Positions 29,352 to 38,850 of a stretch of DNA of 64,000 bases are shown piece after piece. This stretch comes from Vibrio ostreae (lineage in GTDB: Bacteria; Pseudomonadota; Gammaproteobacteria; Enterobacterales; Vibrionaceae), in the NCBI RefSeq assembly GCF_019226825.1, contig NZ_CP076643.1:3224001-3288000 (forward strand). The letters are read 5' to 3'. The first letter of the stretch is position 1; every line of letters begins with the position of its first letter. The notes beneath the pieces were generated by a model. The model was not told the DNA's origin and ran no database searches. It worked only from the letters and a program-made list of their open reading frames with translations. The position numbers and the translations under genes were made by a program.

Positions 29352-30260
29352 ATGTCAGAGCCTTTTTCTCCCGATCAGGGGCTGGTGGAACAATTCCTTG
29401 ATGCAATGTGGATGGAGCGCGGTTTATCTGAGAATACTCTCGCCTCATACCGCAATGATTTAACCAAACTGCTGCAGTGGATGGAAGCGCACAATTATCG
29501 CCTCGATTTCATCAGTATATCCGGGCTGCAGGAGTATCAGGGCTGGCTGGCGGATAAAGATTATAAACAGACCTCGCGCGCGCGCATGCTGTCGGCGATC
29601 CGGCGCCTGTTCCAGTATCTGCATCGTGAAAAAATCCGCAGCGATGATCCCAGCGCTTTGCTGGTCAGTCCTAAGTTGCCCAAACGGCTGCCCAAAGATC
29701 TGAGCGAAGAGCAGGTGGAGGCGCTGCTCAGTGCGCCTAATCCGGAGGATCCGATTGAGCTGCGTGACAAAGCAATGCTCGAGCTGCTGTATGCCACCGG
29801 GCTGCGTGTGACTGAACTGGTGTCGCTGACGATGGAAAACATCAGCTTACGTCAGGGCGTCGTGCGGGTTATTGGTAAAGGCGGCAAAGAGCGTCTGGTG
29901 CCGATGGGTGAGAATGCCATTGAGTGGATCGAAACTTTTATCTCACAGGGGCGGTCTTATCTGTTGGGCGAGCAGACTTCAGATGTGGTGTTTCCCAGTA
30001 AGCGTGCGCAGCAGATGACGCGGCAGACGTTCTGGCACCGGATTAAACATTACGCCATCATTGCCGGTATCGACGTAGAACTGTTATCTCCGCACGTATT
30101 GCGTCACGCTTTTGCGACCCATTTGCTCAACTACGGTGCCGACTTGCGTGTGGTACAGATGTTACTCGGTCATAGTGACTTATCGACCACGCAAATTTAT
30201 ACTCATGTGGCGACCGAACGATTGAAACAACTACATAGCGAGCACCACCCAAGGGCTTGA
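29352..30260 (+). CDS. xerD: Tyrosine recombinase XerD
   Basis: The 302-residue recombinase acts with XerC at dif to resolve chromosome dimers under FtsK control. In vibrios it is also used by integrating phages such as CTX. The N-terminal SAM-like DNA-binding domain covers about 1-105. The catalytic set is visible: Arg in ATGLRVTEL, Lys in GKGGKERLVP, HxxR in HVLRHAFATHLL, His in LLGHSDLSTTQ and the nucleophile Tyr in IYTHVATERL. ATG 29352 is preceded by GAGAAGGACA. The frame extends upstream to 29241 without homology. It is followed by dsbC after 15 bases. Confidence 0.96.
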   Translation: MSEPFSPDQGLVEQFLDAMWMERGLSENTLASYRNDLTKLLQWMEAHNYRLDFISISGLQEYQGWLADKDYKQTSRARMLSAIRRLFQYLHREKIRSDDPSALLVSPKLPKRLPKDLSEEQVEALLSAPNPEDPIELRDKAMLELLYATGLRVTELVSLTMENISLRQGVVRVIGKGGKERLVPMGENAIEWIETFISQGRSYLLGEQTSDVVFPSKRAQQMTRQTFWHRIKHYAIIAGIDVELLSPHVLRHAFATHLLNYGADLRVVQMLLGHSDLSTTQIYTHVATERLKQLHSEHHPRA

Positions 30261-30275
30261 TAGAAAGGATTTTTT

Positions 30276-31037
30276 ATGAATTTACTACACCGGTTTTCAC
30301 TGCTGCTGATGTCCCTGCTGGCAGTGTTTAGTCTGACAGGTCAGGCGTTGGCGGCGGACAGCCAGAGCTCAATTGATAAAAGCTTGTTTGAACAGCGTTT
30401 TGCTAAGCTGGGGCTGCAAGTGATGGACGTAGTGCCGTCCGATGTCGCTGGTCTGGTTGAAGTGCAGACCGGCAACGGTGTGCTGTTTGCCTCGCCGGAT
30501 GCGAAACATTTTATTGCCGGCACCTTATATGCGCTGGATGATAACGGCGGTTACCGCGATGTACTGGCCGAGCGTCAGGCGCCAATCAATGCCAAGAAGA
30601 TCGCCCGGTTTGAAGACAGCATGATTGAGTTTAAGGCTGATAATGAAAAGTATGTGGTGACCGTATTTACCGACATCACCTGTGGCTACTGTGTGCGTCT
30701 GCACAGCCAGTTGAAAGAGTATAATGATGCTGGAATTACCATTCGTTATCTGGCGTTTCCGCGTCAGGGGGCTGATGGTCAGGTGGCTGAGCAGATGGCC
30801 GCGATCTGGTGCAGCGACGATCCGAAACAGGCGATCCACAACGCGAAACTCAAACGTGAAATGCTGGATGTGTCCGGCAAGGATCTCGCTCAGTGTAAGC
30901 AGACCATCAAGCAACATTACAATCTGGGACGCGAGCTCGGTATCAGCGGGACACCGGCTATTTTCCTGCCGAACGGTGAAATGGTGGGTGGCTATCTGCC
31001 GGCTGACCAGCTGCTGCAACGTCTGCAACAAATCTAA
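30276..31037 (+). CDS. dsbC: Periplasmic disulphide isomerase DsbC
   Basis: The 253-residue protein has a clear signal peptide (residues 1-27, ending GQALAAD). An N-terminal dimerisation domain (about 30-85, with VQTGNGVLFASPDAKHFIAG) is joined by a linker helix to a thioredoxin domain. The active site is TDITCGYCVRLH (CGYC, about 131). A second cysteine pair (WCSDD and LAQCK) and the cis-proline loop GTPAIFLPNG are present. It corrects wrong disulphides with DsbD as reductant. AAAGGA precedes ATG 30276. The xerD-dsbC-recJ order is as in E. coli. Confidence 0.96.
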   Translation: MNLLHRFSLLLMSLLAVFSLTGQALAADSQSSIDKSLFEQRFAKLGLQVMDVVPSDVAGLVEVQTGNGVLFASPDAKHFIAGTLYALDDNGGYRDVLAERQAPINAKKIARFEDSMIEFKADNEKYVVTVFTDITCGYCVRLHSQLKEYNDAGITIRYLAFPRQGADGQVAEQMAAIWCSDDPKQAIHNAKLKREMLDVSGKDLAQCKQTIKQHYNLGRELGISGTPAIFLPNGEMVGGYLPADQLLQRLQQI

Positions 31038-31085
31038 TCAAGAACAACCAAGGATACAGGCCTGATTTATCAGGCCTGACTGCAT

Positions 31086-32825
31086 ATGATCGAAATTCAA
31101 CCAAGACCAGAACCGGACCTGTCGCTGCTGCCTGACACGATTCCGGCACTGCTGCGCCGTATCTATCTTAACCGCGGCATCAGCGATGTCGCTCAGCTGG
31201 AAAAAGCGGCAAAGGCGTTGCACTCTTATCAGCACTTGCACGGAATTGATAAAGCCGTTGAGCTGCTGTTTAACGCCATCCGTCAGCAGAAGCGTATCAT
31301 TATCGTCGGTGATTTCGATGCCGATGGCGCAACCAGCTCGGCACTATCTGTGCTGGCACTGCGTATGCTGGGCAGCCACAATGTCGATTATCTGGTGCCG
31401 AACCGGTTTGAGGATGGGTACGGACTCAGCCCGGAAGTGGTCGAGCAGGCGCTGGCCATGAACGCCGAAATGATCATGACGGTGGATAATGGTGTCTCCT
31501 CGATTGAAGGGGTGCGTTTTGCCAAGCAGCATGGCCTGCAGGTGTTGGTAACGGATCACCATTTACCGGGCCAGACCTTGCCAGAGGCCGATGCCATGGT
31601 GAACCCGAACCTGCAAAGCTGCGCCTTTCCGTCCAAGGCATTAGCCGGGGTGGGCGTGGCGTTTTATCTGATGATGGCGCTGTGTGTGCAGATGCGTAAA
31701 AGCGGCTGGTTTGCCCAGCAGGGGATGGCAGAGCCTAAACTGATGGAGCTGATTGACCTGGTGGCACTTGGCACTGTGGCTGACGTGGTGCCGCTTGATG
31801 ACAATAACCGCATTCTGGTCCATCAGGGACTGCAGCGCATCCGTGCCGGAAAAGCCCGGCCCGGTATTCAGGCTCTGATTGAAGTCGCCAAGCGCGATGC
31901 CCGTAAACTGGTTGCTGCAGACTTCGGCTTTGCCCTTGGGCCGCGCATAAACGCCGCCGGTCGTCTGGATGATATGTCGTTCGGGGTTGAACTGCTGCTG
32001 AGTAACAACATTCATGCCGCGCGCCGCATGGCGAGTGAGCTGGACGGGCTCAATCAGACCCGTAAAGAGATCGAAGAGGGCATGAAGCAGGAGGCGATGG
32101 CGTTCTGTGAGCGGCTCCAGTTCAGTAAAGACAGTGAACTGCCGCATGGTCTGGTCATGTTTCAGCGTGACTGGCACCAGGGCGTGATAGGCATTCTGGC
32201 ATCGCGGATTAAAGAGCAGTTCCATCGTCCGGTGATCGCGTTTGCCGATGGCGGCGATGGGTTGATCAAAGGTTCGTGTCGTTCGATTCCCGGCCTGCAT
32301 ATGCGCGACGCGCTGGATAAAATTGATACCCAGAATCCGGGCGTCATTCTTAAATTTGGTGGCCATGCGATGGCGGCGGGCCTGACCATTGAAGAGAAGA
32401 ATTTTGAGCGTTTCAGTCGCCTGTTTGACCAGGTCGTGCGTCAGGATCTCGATGAAGCATTGCTGAAAGGGGTGATCCTGACTGACGGCGAACTGACGCC
32501 GGAAGAGTTCTCGATGCACACGGCTGAGATGTTGCGAGCTGGCGGGCCATGGGGTCAGGCATTTCCGGAGCCGGTATTTGAAGGTGAGTTTAAAGTCCTG
32601 CACCAGAAACTGGTGGGTGACAAGCACCTTAAGCTGATGCTAGAGCCGCTCTATAAAGGCCATCCGACCAACATCATGATCGATGGTATTGCGTTTAACG
32701 TCGATCTGCGCCGCTGGCCGGATGCCTCAGTCAAGACAGTACGCCTGGCCTACAAGCTGGATATCAATGAATTTCGCGGTAACCAGTCGTTACAACTGAT
32801 GGTGGACCACCTCGAAGCCAGATAG
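31086..32825 (+). CDS. recJ: Single-strand-specific 5'-3' exonuclease RecJ
   Basis: The 579-residue DHH-family nuclease is used in recombination and mismatch repair. Metal motifs are VGDFDADGATS (about 77-87), TVDNGVSS (about 133), VTDHHLPGQ (about 155, the DHH motif) and GTVADVVPLDD (about 228). The DHHA1 part has SRIKEQFHRPVIAF and FGGHAMAAGLTI. The OB-like C-terminal part ends in QLMVDHLEAR. The length equals the E. coli enzyme (577). In E. coli prfB and lysS follow; here they do not, and a terminator ends the unit. Confidence 0.96.
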   Translation: MIEIQPRPEPDLSLLPDTIPALLRRIYLNRGISDVAQLEKAAKALHSYQHLHGIDKAVELLFNAIRQQKRIIIVGDFDADGATSSALSVLALRMLGSHNVDYLVPNRFEDGYGLSPEVVEQALAMNAEMIMTVDNGVSSIEGVRFAKQHGLQVLVTDHHLPGQTLPEADAMVNPNLQSCAFPSKALAGVGVAFYLMMALCVQMRKSGWFAQQGMAEPKLMELIDLVALGTVADVVPLDDNNRILVHQGLQRIRAGKARPGIQALIEVAKRDARKLVAADFGFALGPRINAAGRLDDMSFGVELLLSNNIHAARRMASELDGLNQTRKEIEEGMKQEAMAFCERLQFSKDSELPHGLVMFQRDWHQGVIGILASRIKEQFHRPVIAFADGGDGLIKGSCRSIPGLHMRDALDKIDTQNPGVILKFGGHAMAAGLTIEEKNFERFSRLFDQVVRQDLDEALLKGVILTDGELTPEEFSMHTAEMLRAGGPWGQAFPEPVFEGEFKVLHQKLVGDKHLKLMLEPLYKGHPTNIMIDGIAFNVDLRRWPDASVKTVRLAYKLDINEFRGNQSLQLMVDHLEAR

Positions 32826-32871
32826 AGCGAAAAGGGTGATTTACCGGGTAATAACTGGTTAAGAAATAAAC

Positions 32872-32906
32872 AAAAGAGCGGCCAAATTGTGTGTCGCTCT
32901 TTTTTT
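32872..32906 (+). terminator. Intrinsic terminator after recJ
   Basis: The stem AAAAGAGCG / CGCTCTTTT has a 14-base loop, followed by a run of T residues. Confidence 0.75.
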
Positions 32907-33003
32907 ATCCATTTTTTGTGAACTAAACCGGATTTTTGCTGAAAATATCGACTTTGTGAATGGTTGTAACTTACGGTTAATTTCTGCGCTGTATGTTTTT
33001 TGT

Positions 33004-33019
33004 AATTGGTATGACCAAT
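33004..33019. promoter_or_regulatory. PdhR operator 1
   Basis: AATTGGTATGACCAAT matches the E. coli PdhR consensus (ATTGGTNNNACCAAT). It lies about 177 bases before the pdhR start. Confidence 0.82.
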
Positions 33020-33141
33020 GTTATTGCGGTTATAGCGCGCCCTTGTTAGCAAAGTGTTGGCGGGCGATGGCTTCTATGACTTAGGTCAATTTTTGACTGG
33101 ACAGTCACGTTTTAATTATGTTAATTTCTGCCCCAACTTGA

Positions 33142-33158
33142 AATTGGTATTACCAATT
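33142..33158. promoter_or_regulatory. PdhR operator 2
   Basis: AATTGGTATTACCAATT is a perfect 17-base palindrome with the PdhR consensus. It ends 37 bases before the pdhR start, a position that would block transcription initiation and give autoregulation. Confidence 0.87.
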
Positions 33159-33195
33159 GCCAGCAAGAATATAAAGAGTAGAAGAACAATAAATT

Positions 33196-33966
33196 ATGGC
33201 TTATCAAAGGATTCGTCAGCCGAAGCTATCTGATGTGATAGAGCAAGAGTTAGAACGGCTGATCGTGGAAGGAACATTGGCCCCCGGGCAACAACTGCCT
33301 CCGGAGCGTGAACTGGCTAAACAGTTTGATGTTTCCCGCCCCTCAGTCAGAGAAGCCATTCAGCGCCTGGAAGCAAAACGTCTGCTTACCCGTCGTCAGG
33401 GTGGCGGCACTTTTGTCAGCGAAAACATCTGGAAGAGCTTTTCTGATCCTCTGCTAAATTTATTGTCTGTCCATTCGGAAACCCAACTGGACCTGCTGGA
33501 AGCGCGTCACGCGCTGGAAGGCATTTCTGCCTATTTTGCGGCATTGCGTGGTACGGAAGAAGATTTTGCCCGGATTCAGGCCTGTGTGGCACGAATCGGT
33601 GAACTTCAGGATGCCAAGGACGTTGAACAGGAATCGGCCACGGTGATGGAGTTTCTGATAGCAATTACAGAAGCTGCCCATAACGTGGTGTTGCTCCATA
33701 TCGTTCGCAGCCTGGCTCCCCTGCTCGAGCAAAATATTCTGCAGAATTTTAAATTATTACGCCGCCGCCCCGAGGCGGTGGAAAAAGTAAGTAAACACCG
33801 AGCTAATATCGTGGATGCGATCGTGTGCGGTCAGCCGGAAAAGGCGCGTGAAATGTCTCATTCCCATTTAGCTTATATTGAAGAAACATTGTTGGATCTG
33901 ACCCGGGAAGAGTCTCGTCGTGAGCGTTCCCTGCGCCGTATCCAGCAGGGTAATGATTCGCAGTAA
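33196..33966 (+). CDS. pdhR: Pyruvate dehydrogenase complex repressor PdhR
   Basis: The 256-residue GntR/FadR-type regulator releases its operators when pyruvate is bound. The winged helix is at about 10-75 ([31 protein letters not shown], then [19 protein letters not shown] and RQGGGTFVS). The helical effector domain is at about 85-240, with [11 protein letters not shown] and [25 protein letters not shown] carrying likely metal or ligand histidines. Two operators precede the gene. aceE begins 56 bases downstream with no terminator between, so pdhR-aceE-aceF are probably one unit. Confidence 0.95.
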   Translation: MAYQRIRQPKLSDVIEQELERLIVEGTLAPGQQLPPERELAKQFDVSRPSVREAIQRLEAKRLLTRRQGGGTFVSENIWKSFSDPLLNLLSVHSETQLDLLEARHALEGISAYFAALRGTEEDFARIQACVARIGELQDAKDVEQESATVMEFLIAITEAAHNVVLLHIVRSLAPLLEQNILQNFKLLRRRPEAVEKVSKHRANIVDAIVCGQPEKAREMSHSHLAYIEETLLDLTREESRRERSLRRIQQGNDSQ

Positions 33967-34022
33967 AGCTGCGGTTCATTGCGATTCAAAATAAAATCCA
34001 ACCAACAGAAGGATAGATCGCC

Positions 34023-36683
34023 ATGTCTGACATGAAGCATGACGTAGATGCACTGGAAACTCAGGAGTGGTTAGCCGCGCTTGAGTCAGTTGTACGTGAA
34101 GAAGGCGTAGAACGTGCCCAGTTCCTACTTGAAGAAGTTCTGGAAAAAGCACGTTTAGATGGCGTTGATATGCCAACTGGTATCACTACCAACTACATCA
34201 ACACCATCCCTGCAGCACAAGAGCCTGCTTACCCGGGTGACACAACACTGGAGCGTCGTATCCGCTCTATCATCCGCTGGAACGCGATCATGATCGTGCT
34301 TCGTGCATCGAAGAAAGACCTTGAACTGGGTGGCCACATGGCATCATTCCAGTCATCAGCTGCTTTCTACGAAACATGTTTTAACCACTTCTTCCGCGCG
34401 CCGAACGAAACTGACGGTGGCGACCTGGTTTACTACCAAGGTCACATCTCACCGGGTATCTATGCACGTGCATTCGTTGAAGGTCGTCTGACTGCAGAAC
34501 AGCTGGACAACTTCCGTCAGGAAGTGGATGGCAAAGGTATTCCTTCATACCCACACCCTAAACTCATGCCTGAATTCTGGCAGTTCCCGACCGTATCTAT
34601 GGGTCTGGGTCCAATCGCTTCTATCTACCAAGCTCGCTTCCTGAAATACCTGGAAGGCCGTGGCATGAAAGATACTTCAGCTCAGCGCGTGTACGCATTC
34701 CTGGGCGACGGTGAGATGGATGAGCCGGAATCACGTGGTGCAATTTCTTTCGCTGCGCGTGAGAAACTGGACAACCTGTGCTTCCTGATCAACTGTAACC
34801 TGCAGCGTCTGGACGGCCCGGTAATGGGTAACGGCAAGATCATCCAGGAACTGGAAGGTCTGTTCAAAGGTGCTGGCTGGAACGTAGTTAAAGTTATCTG
34901 GGGCAACAACTGGGATTCACTGCTGGCGAAAGATACCACAGGTAAACTGCTGCAGCTGATGAACGAAACCATCGATGGCGACTACCAGACATTCAAGTCT
35001 AAAGACGGCGCTTACGTACGTGAGCACTTCTTCGGTAAATACCCAGAAACAGCCGCTCTGGTTGCAGACATGACTGACGACGAGATCTTCGCGCTGAAAC
35101 GCGGTGGTCACGAGTCTTCTAAACTGTACGCAGCGTTCAAGAACGCGCAAGACACCAAAGGCAAACCAACCGTAATCCTGGCTAAGACTGTTAAAGGTTA
35201 CGGCATGGGTGATGCGGCGGAAGGTAAGAACATTGCGCACCAGGTTAAGAAGATGGATATGACGCACGTTGTTGCGATGCGTAACCGTCTGGGTCTGCAG
35301 GATCTGATTTCTGATGAAGAAGTGAACAACCTGCCTTACCTGCAACTGGAAGAAGGTTCGAAAGAATTCGAATACCTGCACGCTCGTCGTAAAGCGCTGC
35401 ACGGTTACACACCTCAGCGTCTGCCTAACTTCACTCAAGAGTTCATCGCTCCTGAGCTGGAAGAGTTCAAACCACTGCTGGAAGAGCAGAAGCGTGAAAT
35501 CTCTTCAACTATGGCTTACGTTCGTGCACTGAACATCCTGCTGAAGAACAAGAACATTGGTAAGAACATCGTTCCTATCATTGCTGACGAAGCGCGTACT
35601 TTCGGTATGGAAGGTCTGTTCCGTCAAATCGGTATCTACAACCCACACGGTCAGACTTACACCCCTGAAGACCGTGGCGTTGTGTCTTACTACAAAGAAG
35701 ACACTGCGGGTCAGGTACTGCAGGAAGGTATCAACGAACTGGGTGCAATGTCATCTTGGGTTGCGGCTGCGACGTCTTACAGCACCAACAACCTGCCAAT
35801 GATCCCGTTCTACATCTACTACTCTATGTTCGGTTTCCAACGTGTTGGCGACATGGCGTGGATGGCGGGCGACCAACAAGCACGTGGTTTCCTGCTGGGT
35901 GCAACGGCAGGTCGTACAACTCTGAACGGTGAAGGTCTGCAGCACGAAGATGGCCACTCACACATTCAGGCTAACACGATTCCAAACTGTATCTCTTACG
36001 ACCCGACTTTCGCATACGAAGTTGCGGTAATCATGCAAGACGGTATCCGTCGCATGTACGGTGAACAGCAGAACGTGTTCTACTACCTGACTCTGATGAA
36101 CGAAAACTACGCGCATCCGGCAATGCCTGAAGGCGCGGAAGAAGGTATCCGTAAGGGTATCTACAAGCTGGAAACTCTGGCTGGTTCGAAAGGTAAAGTT
36201 CAGTTGCTAAGCTCTGGTACTATCATGAACGAAGTACGTAAAGCGGCAGTCATCCTGAGCGAAGAGTACGGCATCGCTTCTGATGTTTACTCGGTCACCT
36301 CTTTCAACGAACTGACTCGTGATGGTCAGGACGCAGAGCGTTACAACATGCTGCACCCTGAAGCAGAAGCGAAAGTACCATACATTGCAAGCGTAATGGG
36401 TACTGAGCCTGCTATCGCAGCTACAGACTACATGAAGAACTACGCAGATCAGGTTCGTGCCTTCGTACCTGCTGAATCTTACAAAGTTCTGGGTACTGAC
36501 GGCTTTGGCCGTTCAGACAGCCGCGAAAACCTACGTCGTCACTTCGAAGTGAACGCAGGTTACGTAGTTGTTGCAGCGCTGAGCGAACTGGCTAAACGTG
36601 GCGATGTTGAGAAATCTGTCGTAGCGGAAGCTATCAAGAAGTTCGACATCGACACTGAAAAAACAAACCCACTATACGCTTAA
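34023..36683 (+). CDS. aceE: Pyruvate dehydrogenase E1 component
   Basis: The 886-residue thiamine-diphosphate enzyme decarboxylates pyruvate and acetylates the lipoyl groups of E2. It is the homodimeric type found in gammaproteobacteria. The cofactor motif is [37 protein letters not shown] at about 229-266, summarised as GDG to [17 protein letters not shown] (about 635) is in the pyrimidine-binding domain. The length equals the E. coli protein (887). Codon use is strongly biased (CTG, CGT, GAA, AAC), as for highly expressed genes. AAGGAT precedes ATG 34023. Confidence 0.97.
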   Translation: MSDMKHDVDALETQEWLAALESVVREEGVERAQFLLEEVLEKARLDGVDMPTGITTNYINTIPAAQEPAYPGDTTLERRIRSIIRWNAIMIVLRASKKDLELGGHMASFQSSAAFYETCFNHFFRAPNETDGGDLVYYQGHISPGIYARAFVEGRLTAEQLDNFRQEVDGKGIPSYPHPKLMPEFWQFPTVSMGLGPIASIYQARFLKYLEGRGMKDTSAQRVYAFLGDGEMDEPESRGAISFAAREKLDNLCFLINCNLQRLDGPVMGNGKIIQELEGLFKGAGWNVVKVIWGNNWDSLLAKDTTGKLLQLMNETIDGDYQTFKSKDGAYVREHFFGKYPETAALVADMTDDEIFALKRGGHESSKLYAAFKNAQDTKGKPTVILAKTVKGYGMGDAAEGKNIAHQVKKMDMTHVVAMRNRLGLQDLISDEEVNNLPYLQLEEGSKEFEYLHARRKALHGYTPQRLPNFTQEFIAPELEEFKPLLEEQKREISSTMAYVRALNILLKNKNIGKNIVPIIADEARTFGMEGLFRQIGIYNPHGQTYTPEDRGVVSYYKEDTAGQVLQEGINELGAMSSWVAAATSYSTNNLPMIPFYIYYSMFGFQRVGDMAWMAGDQQARGFLLGATAGRTTLNGEGLQHEDGHSHIQANTIPNCISYDPTFAYEVAVIMQDGIRRMYGEQQNVFYYLTLMNENYAHPAMPEGAEEGIRKGIYKLETLAGSKGKVQLLSSGTIMNEVRKAAVILSEEYGIASDVYSVTSFNELTRDGQDAERYNMLHPEAEAKVPYIASVMGTEPAIAATDYMKNYADQVRAFVPAESYKVLGTDGFGRSDSRENLRRHFEVNAGYVVVAALSELAKRGDVEKSVVAEAIKKFDIDTEKTNPLYA

Positions 36684-36700
36684 TTAAGGTAGGAAAAGCA

Positions 36701-38593
36701 ATGGCAATCGAAATTAATGTACCAGACATCGGTGCGGATGAGGTTGAAGTTACCGAGATTCTGGTAAGCGTTGGTGACAAGGTAGAAGAAGAACAGTCTT
36801 TGATCACGGTAGAAGGCGATAAGGCTTCTATGGAAGTACCTGCGTCTCAAGCGGGTATCGTAAAAGAGATCAAAGTAGTGGCTGGCGACAAAGTTTCTAC
36901 TGGCTCTCTAATCATGCTTTTCGAAGCAGAAGGTGCAGCAGCAGCTGCTCCTGCGGCAGTTGCACCTGCAGCAGCGGCCCCTTCTGCTGCAAGTGAGTTG
37001 AAAGAAGTTCACGTACCTGATATCGGTGGTGATGAAGTTGAAGTCACTGAAATCATGGTTGCAGTTGGCGACAGCATCACTGAAGAACAGTCTCTGATCA
37101 CTGTTGAAGGCGACAAAGCTTCAATGGAAGTACCAGCACCATTTGCCGGTACTCTGAAAGAGCTGAAAGTGGCTGCTGGCGATAAAGTATCGACTGGCTC
37201 ACTGATCATGGTATTCGAAGTCGCGGGTTCTGGCGCTCCGGCAGCGGCTCCGGCTGCAGCGGCGGCACCAGTTGCAGCAGCACCAGCCGCTTCAGCAGCA
37301 AAAGAAGTGAATGTTCCGGATATCGGCGGTGACGAAGTTGAAGTGACCGAAATCATGGTTGCAGTTGGCGACACAGTGACAGAAGAGCAATCTCTGATCA
37401 CCGTAGAAGGCGACAAAGCTTCAATGGAAGTACCAGCACCATTCGCAGGTACCGTTAAAGAAATCAAGATCGCAGCGGGTGACAAAGTGTCAACCGGCTC
37501 ACTGATCATGGTGTTTGAAGTGGCCGGCACTCCGGTGGCAGGTGCAGCTCCGGCGGCAGCGCCAGCACAGGCCGCGGCTCCGGCAGCAGCGGCACCAAAA
37601 GCTGAAGCGCCAAAAGCAGCAGCTCCGGCAGCAACTGGCGATTTCCAGGAAAACAACGAGTACTCACACGCGTCTCCTGTTGTGCGTCGCCTGGCTCGTG
37701 AGTTCGGCGTTAACCTGGCGAAGGTTAAAGGTACTGGTCGTAAGAGCCGTATCCTGAAAGAAGACGTACAGAACTACGTGAAAGAAGCGCTGAAACGTCT
37801 GGAATCTGGCGCAGGTGCAGCAGCATCTGGCAAAGGTGACGGTGCAGCTCTTGGCCTGCTTCCTTGGCCAAAAGTGGACTTCAGCAAGTTCGGCGAAACA
37901 GAACTGCAACCACTGTCTCGTATTAAGAAGATTTCTGGTGCTAACCTACACCGTAACTGGGTAATGATCCCGCACGTTACTCAGTGGGATAACGCAGATA
38001 TCACTGAACTGGAAGCTTTCCGTAAAGAGCAGAACGCAATCGAAGCGAAGAAAGACACTGGCATGAAGATCACGCCACTGGTGTTCATCATGAAAGCGGC
38101 TGCTAAAGCACTGGAAGCGTTCCCGGCGTTCAACTCTTCTCTGTCTGAAGACGGTGAGAGCCTGATCCTGAAGAAATACGTGAACATCGGTATCGCGGTA
38201 GATACACCAAACGGTCTGGTTGTTCCTGTATTCAAAGACGTGAACAAGAAAGGCATCTACGAGCTGTCTGAAGAGCTGGCTCAAGTGTCTAAGAAAGCAC
38301 GTTCAGGTAAACTGACTGCGGCAGATATGCAAGGCGGCTGTTTCACCATCTCAAGTCTGGGTGGTATCGGCGGTACTGCGTTTACGCCAATCGTAAACGC
38401 GCCAGAAGTGGGTATTCTGGGTGTGTCTAAGTCAGAAATGAAGCCAGTATGGAACGGCAAAGAGTTCGCGCCACGTCTGCAACTGCCACTGTCTCTGTCT
38501 TACGATCACCGCGTGATCGATGGTGCAGAAGGTGCACGCTTCATCACTTACTTGAACGGTTGCCTGAGCGACATTCGTCGTCTGGTTCTGTAA
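36701..38593 (+). CDS. aceF: Pyruvate dehydrogenase E2, dihydrolipoamide acetyltransferase
   Basis: The 630-residue core protein of the complex carries three N-terminal lipoyl domains, each with the lipoylated Lys in GDKASMEVP (K41, then about 145 and 244), joined by Ala/Pro-rich linkers. The peripheral subunit-binding domain follows (about 326-362, [21 protein letters not shown]). The acetyltransferase domain ends with the catalytic His/Asp in [15 protein letters not shown]. It starts 17 bases after aceE. Codon bias is as strong as in aceE. A GC-rich hairpin, but no good T tract, follows the stop. Confidence 0.97.
   Translation: MAIEINVPDIGADEVEVTEILVSVGDKVEEEQSLITVEGDKASMEVPASQAGIVKEIKVVAGDKVSTGSLIMLFEAEGAAAAAPAAVAPAAAAPSAASELKEVHVPDIGGDEVEVTEIMVAVGDSITEEQSLITVEGDKASMEVPAPFAGTLKELKVAAGDKVSTGSLIMVFEVAGSGAPAAAPAAAAAPVAAAPAASAAKEVNVPDIGGDEVEVTEIMVAVGDTVTEEQSLITVEGDKASMEVPAPFAGTVKEIKIAAGDKVSTGSLIMVFEVAGTPVAGAAPAAAPAQAAAPAAAAPKAEAPKAAAPAATGDFQENNEYSHASPVVRRLAREFGVNLAKVKGTGRKSRILKEDVQNYVKEALKRLESGAGAAASGKGDGAALGLLPWPKVDFSKFGETELQPLSRIKKISGANLHRNWVMIPHVTQWDNADITELEAFRKEQNAIEAKKDTGMKITPLVFIMKAAAKALEAFPAFNSSLSEDGESLILKKYVNIGIAVDTPNGLVVPVFKDVNKKGIYELSEELAQVSKKARSGKLTAADMQGGCFTISSLGGIGGTAFTPIVNAPEVGILGVSKSEMKPVWNGKEFAPRLQLPLSLSYDHRVIDGAEGARFITYLNGCLSDIRRLVL
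36704..37520 (+). repeat. Three tandem lipoyl-domain repeats in aceF
   Basis: The coding DNA repeats about every 300 bases (starting near 36704, 37007 and 37304). Copies two and three are nearly identical over long stretches, for example GGCGACAAAGCTTCAATGGA at both 37109 and 37409. This is normal for the gene family but recombination-prone. Confidence 0.9.
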
Positions 38594-38610
38594 TCGCGTT
38601 CAAATAAAAT

Positions 38611-38633
38611 AAGGCGGCTGTTATAGCCGCCTT
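38611..38633 (+). terminator. Hairpin after aceF, probable partial terminator
   Basis: AAGGCGGC / GCCGCCTT has a seven-base loop followed by GGTTTAAG, a poor T tract. It may reduce rather than stop transcription into lpdA, which stands 257 bases after aceF. Confidence 0.6.
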
Positions 38634-38850
38634 GGTTTAAGCATTGTCTTGCAATTTAATGATGGAAAAATTTTTTCCCGTTGAATTGTCGTCTAGCTCA
38701 CAGGCTACATGGATTTACTTTTCACACCTTTAACATCTCTGTAAACTGTTGCGGTCTGAAAAATAGTCGTTTAAGTCATTCGTTTAACAAACAAAACAAA
38801 TAGATAAAACACCCATAGCCTGTTAGGGATATTGACTACAAGAGGTCGAA

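Larger units (their letters stand above)
32826..33195 (+). promoter_or_regulatory. pdhR promoter region with two PdhR operators
   Basis: This 370-base gap begins with the recJ terminator and then holds the pdhR-aceEF promoter region. It carries two copies of the same palindrome (listed separately). The DNA is AT-rich and I see no gene in it; minus-strand frames lack coding character. Confidence 0.8.
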
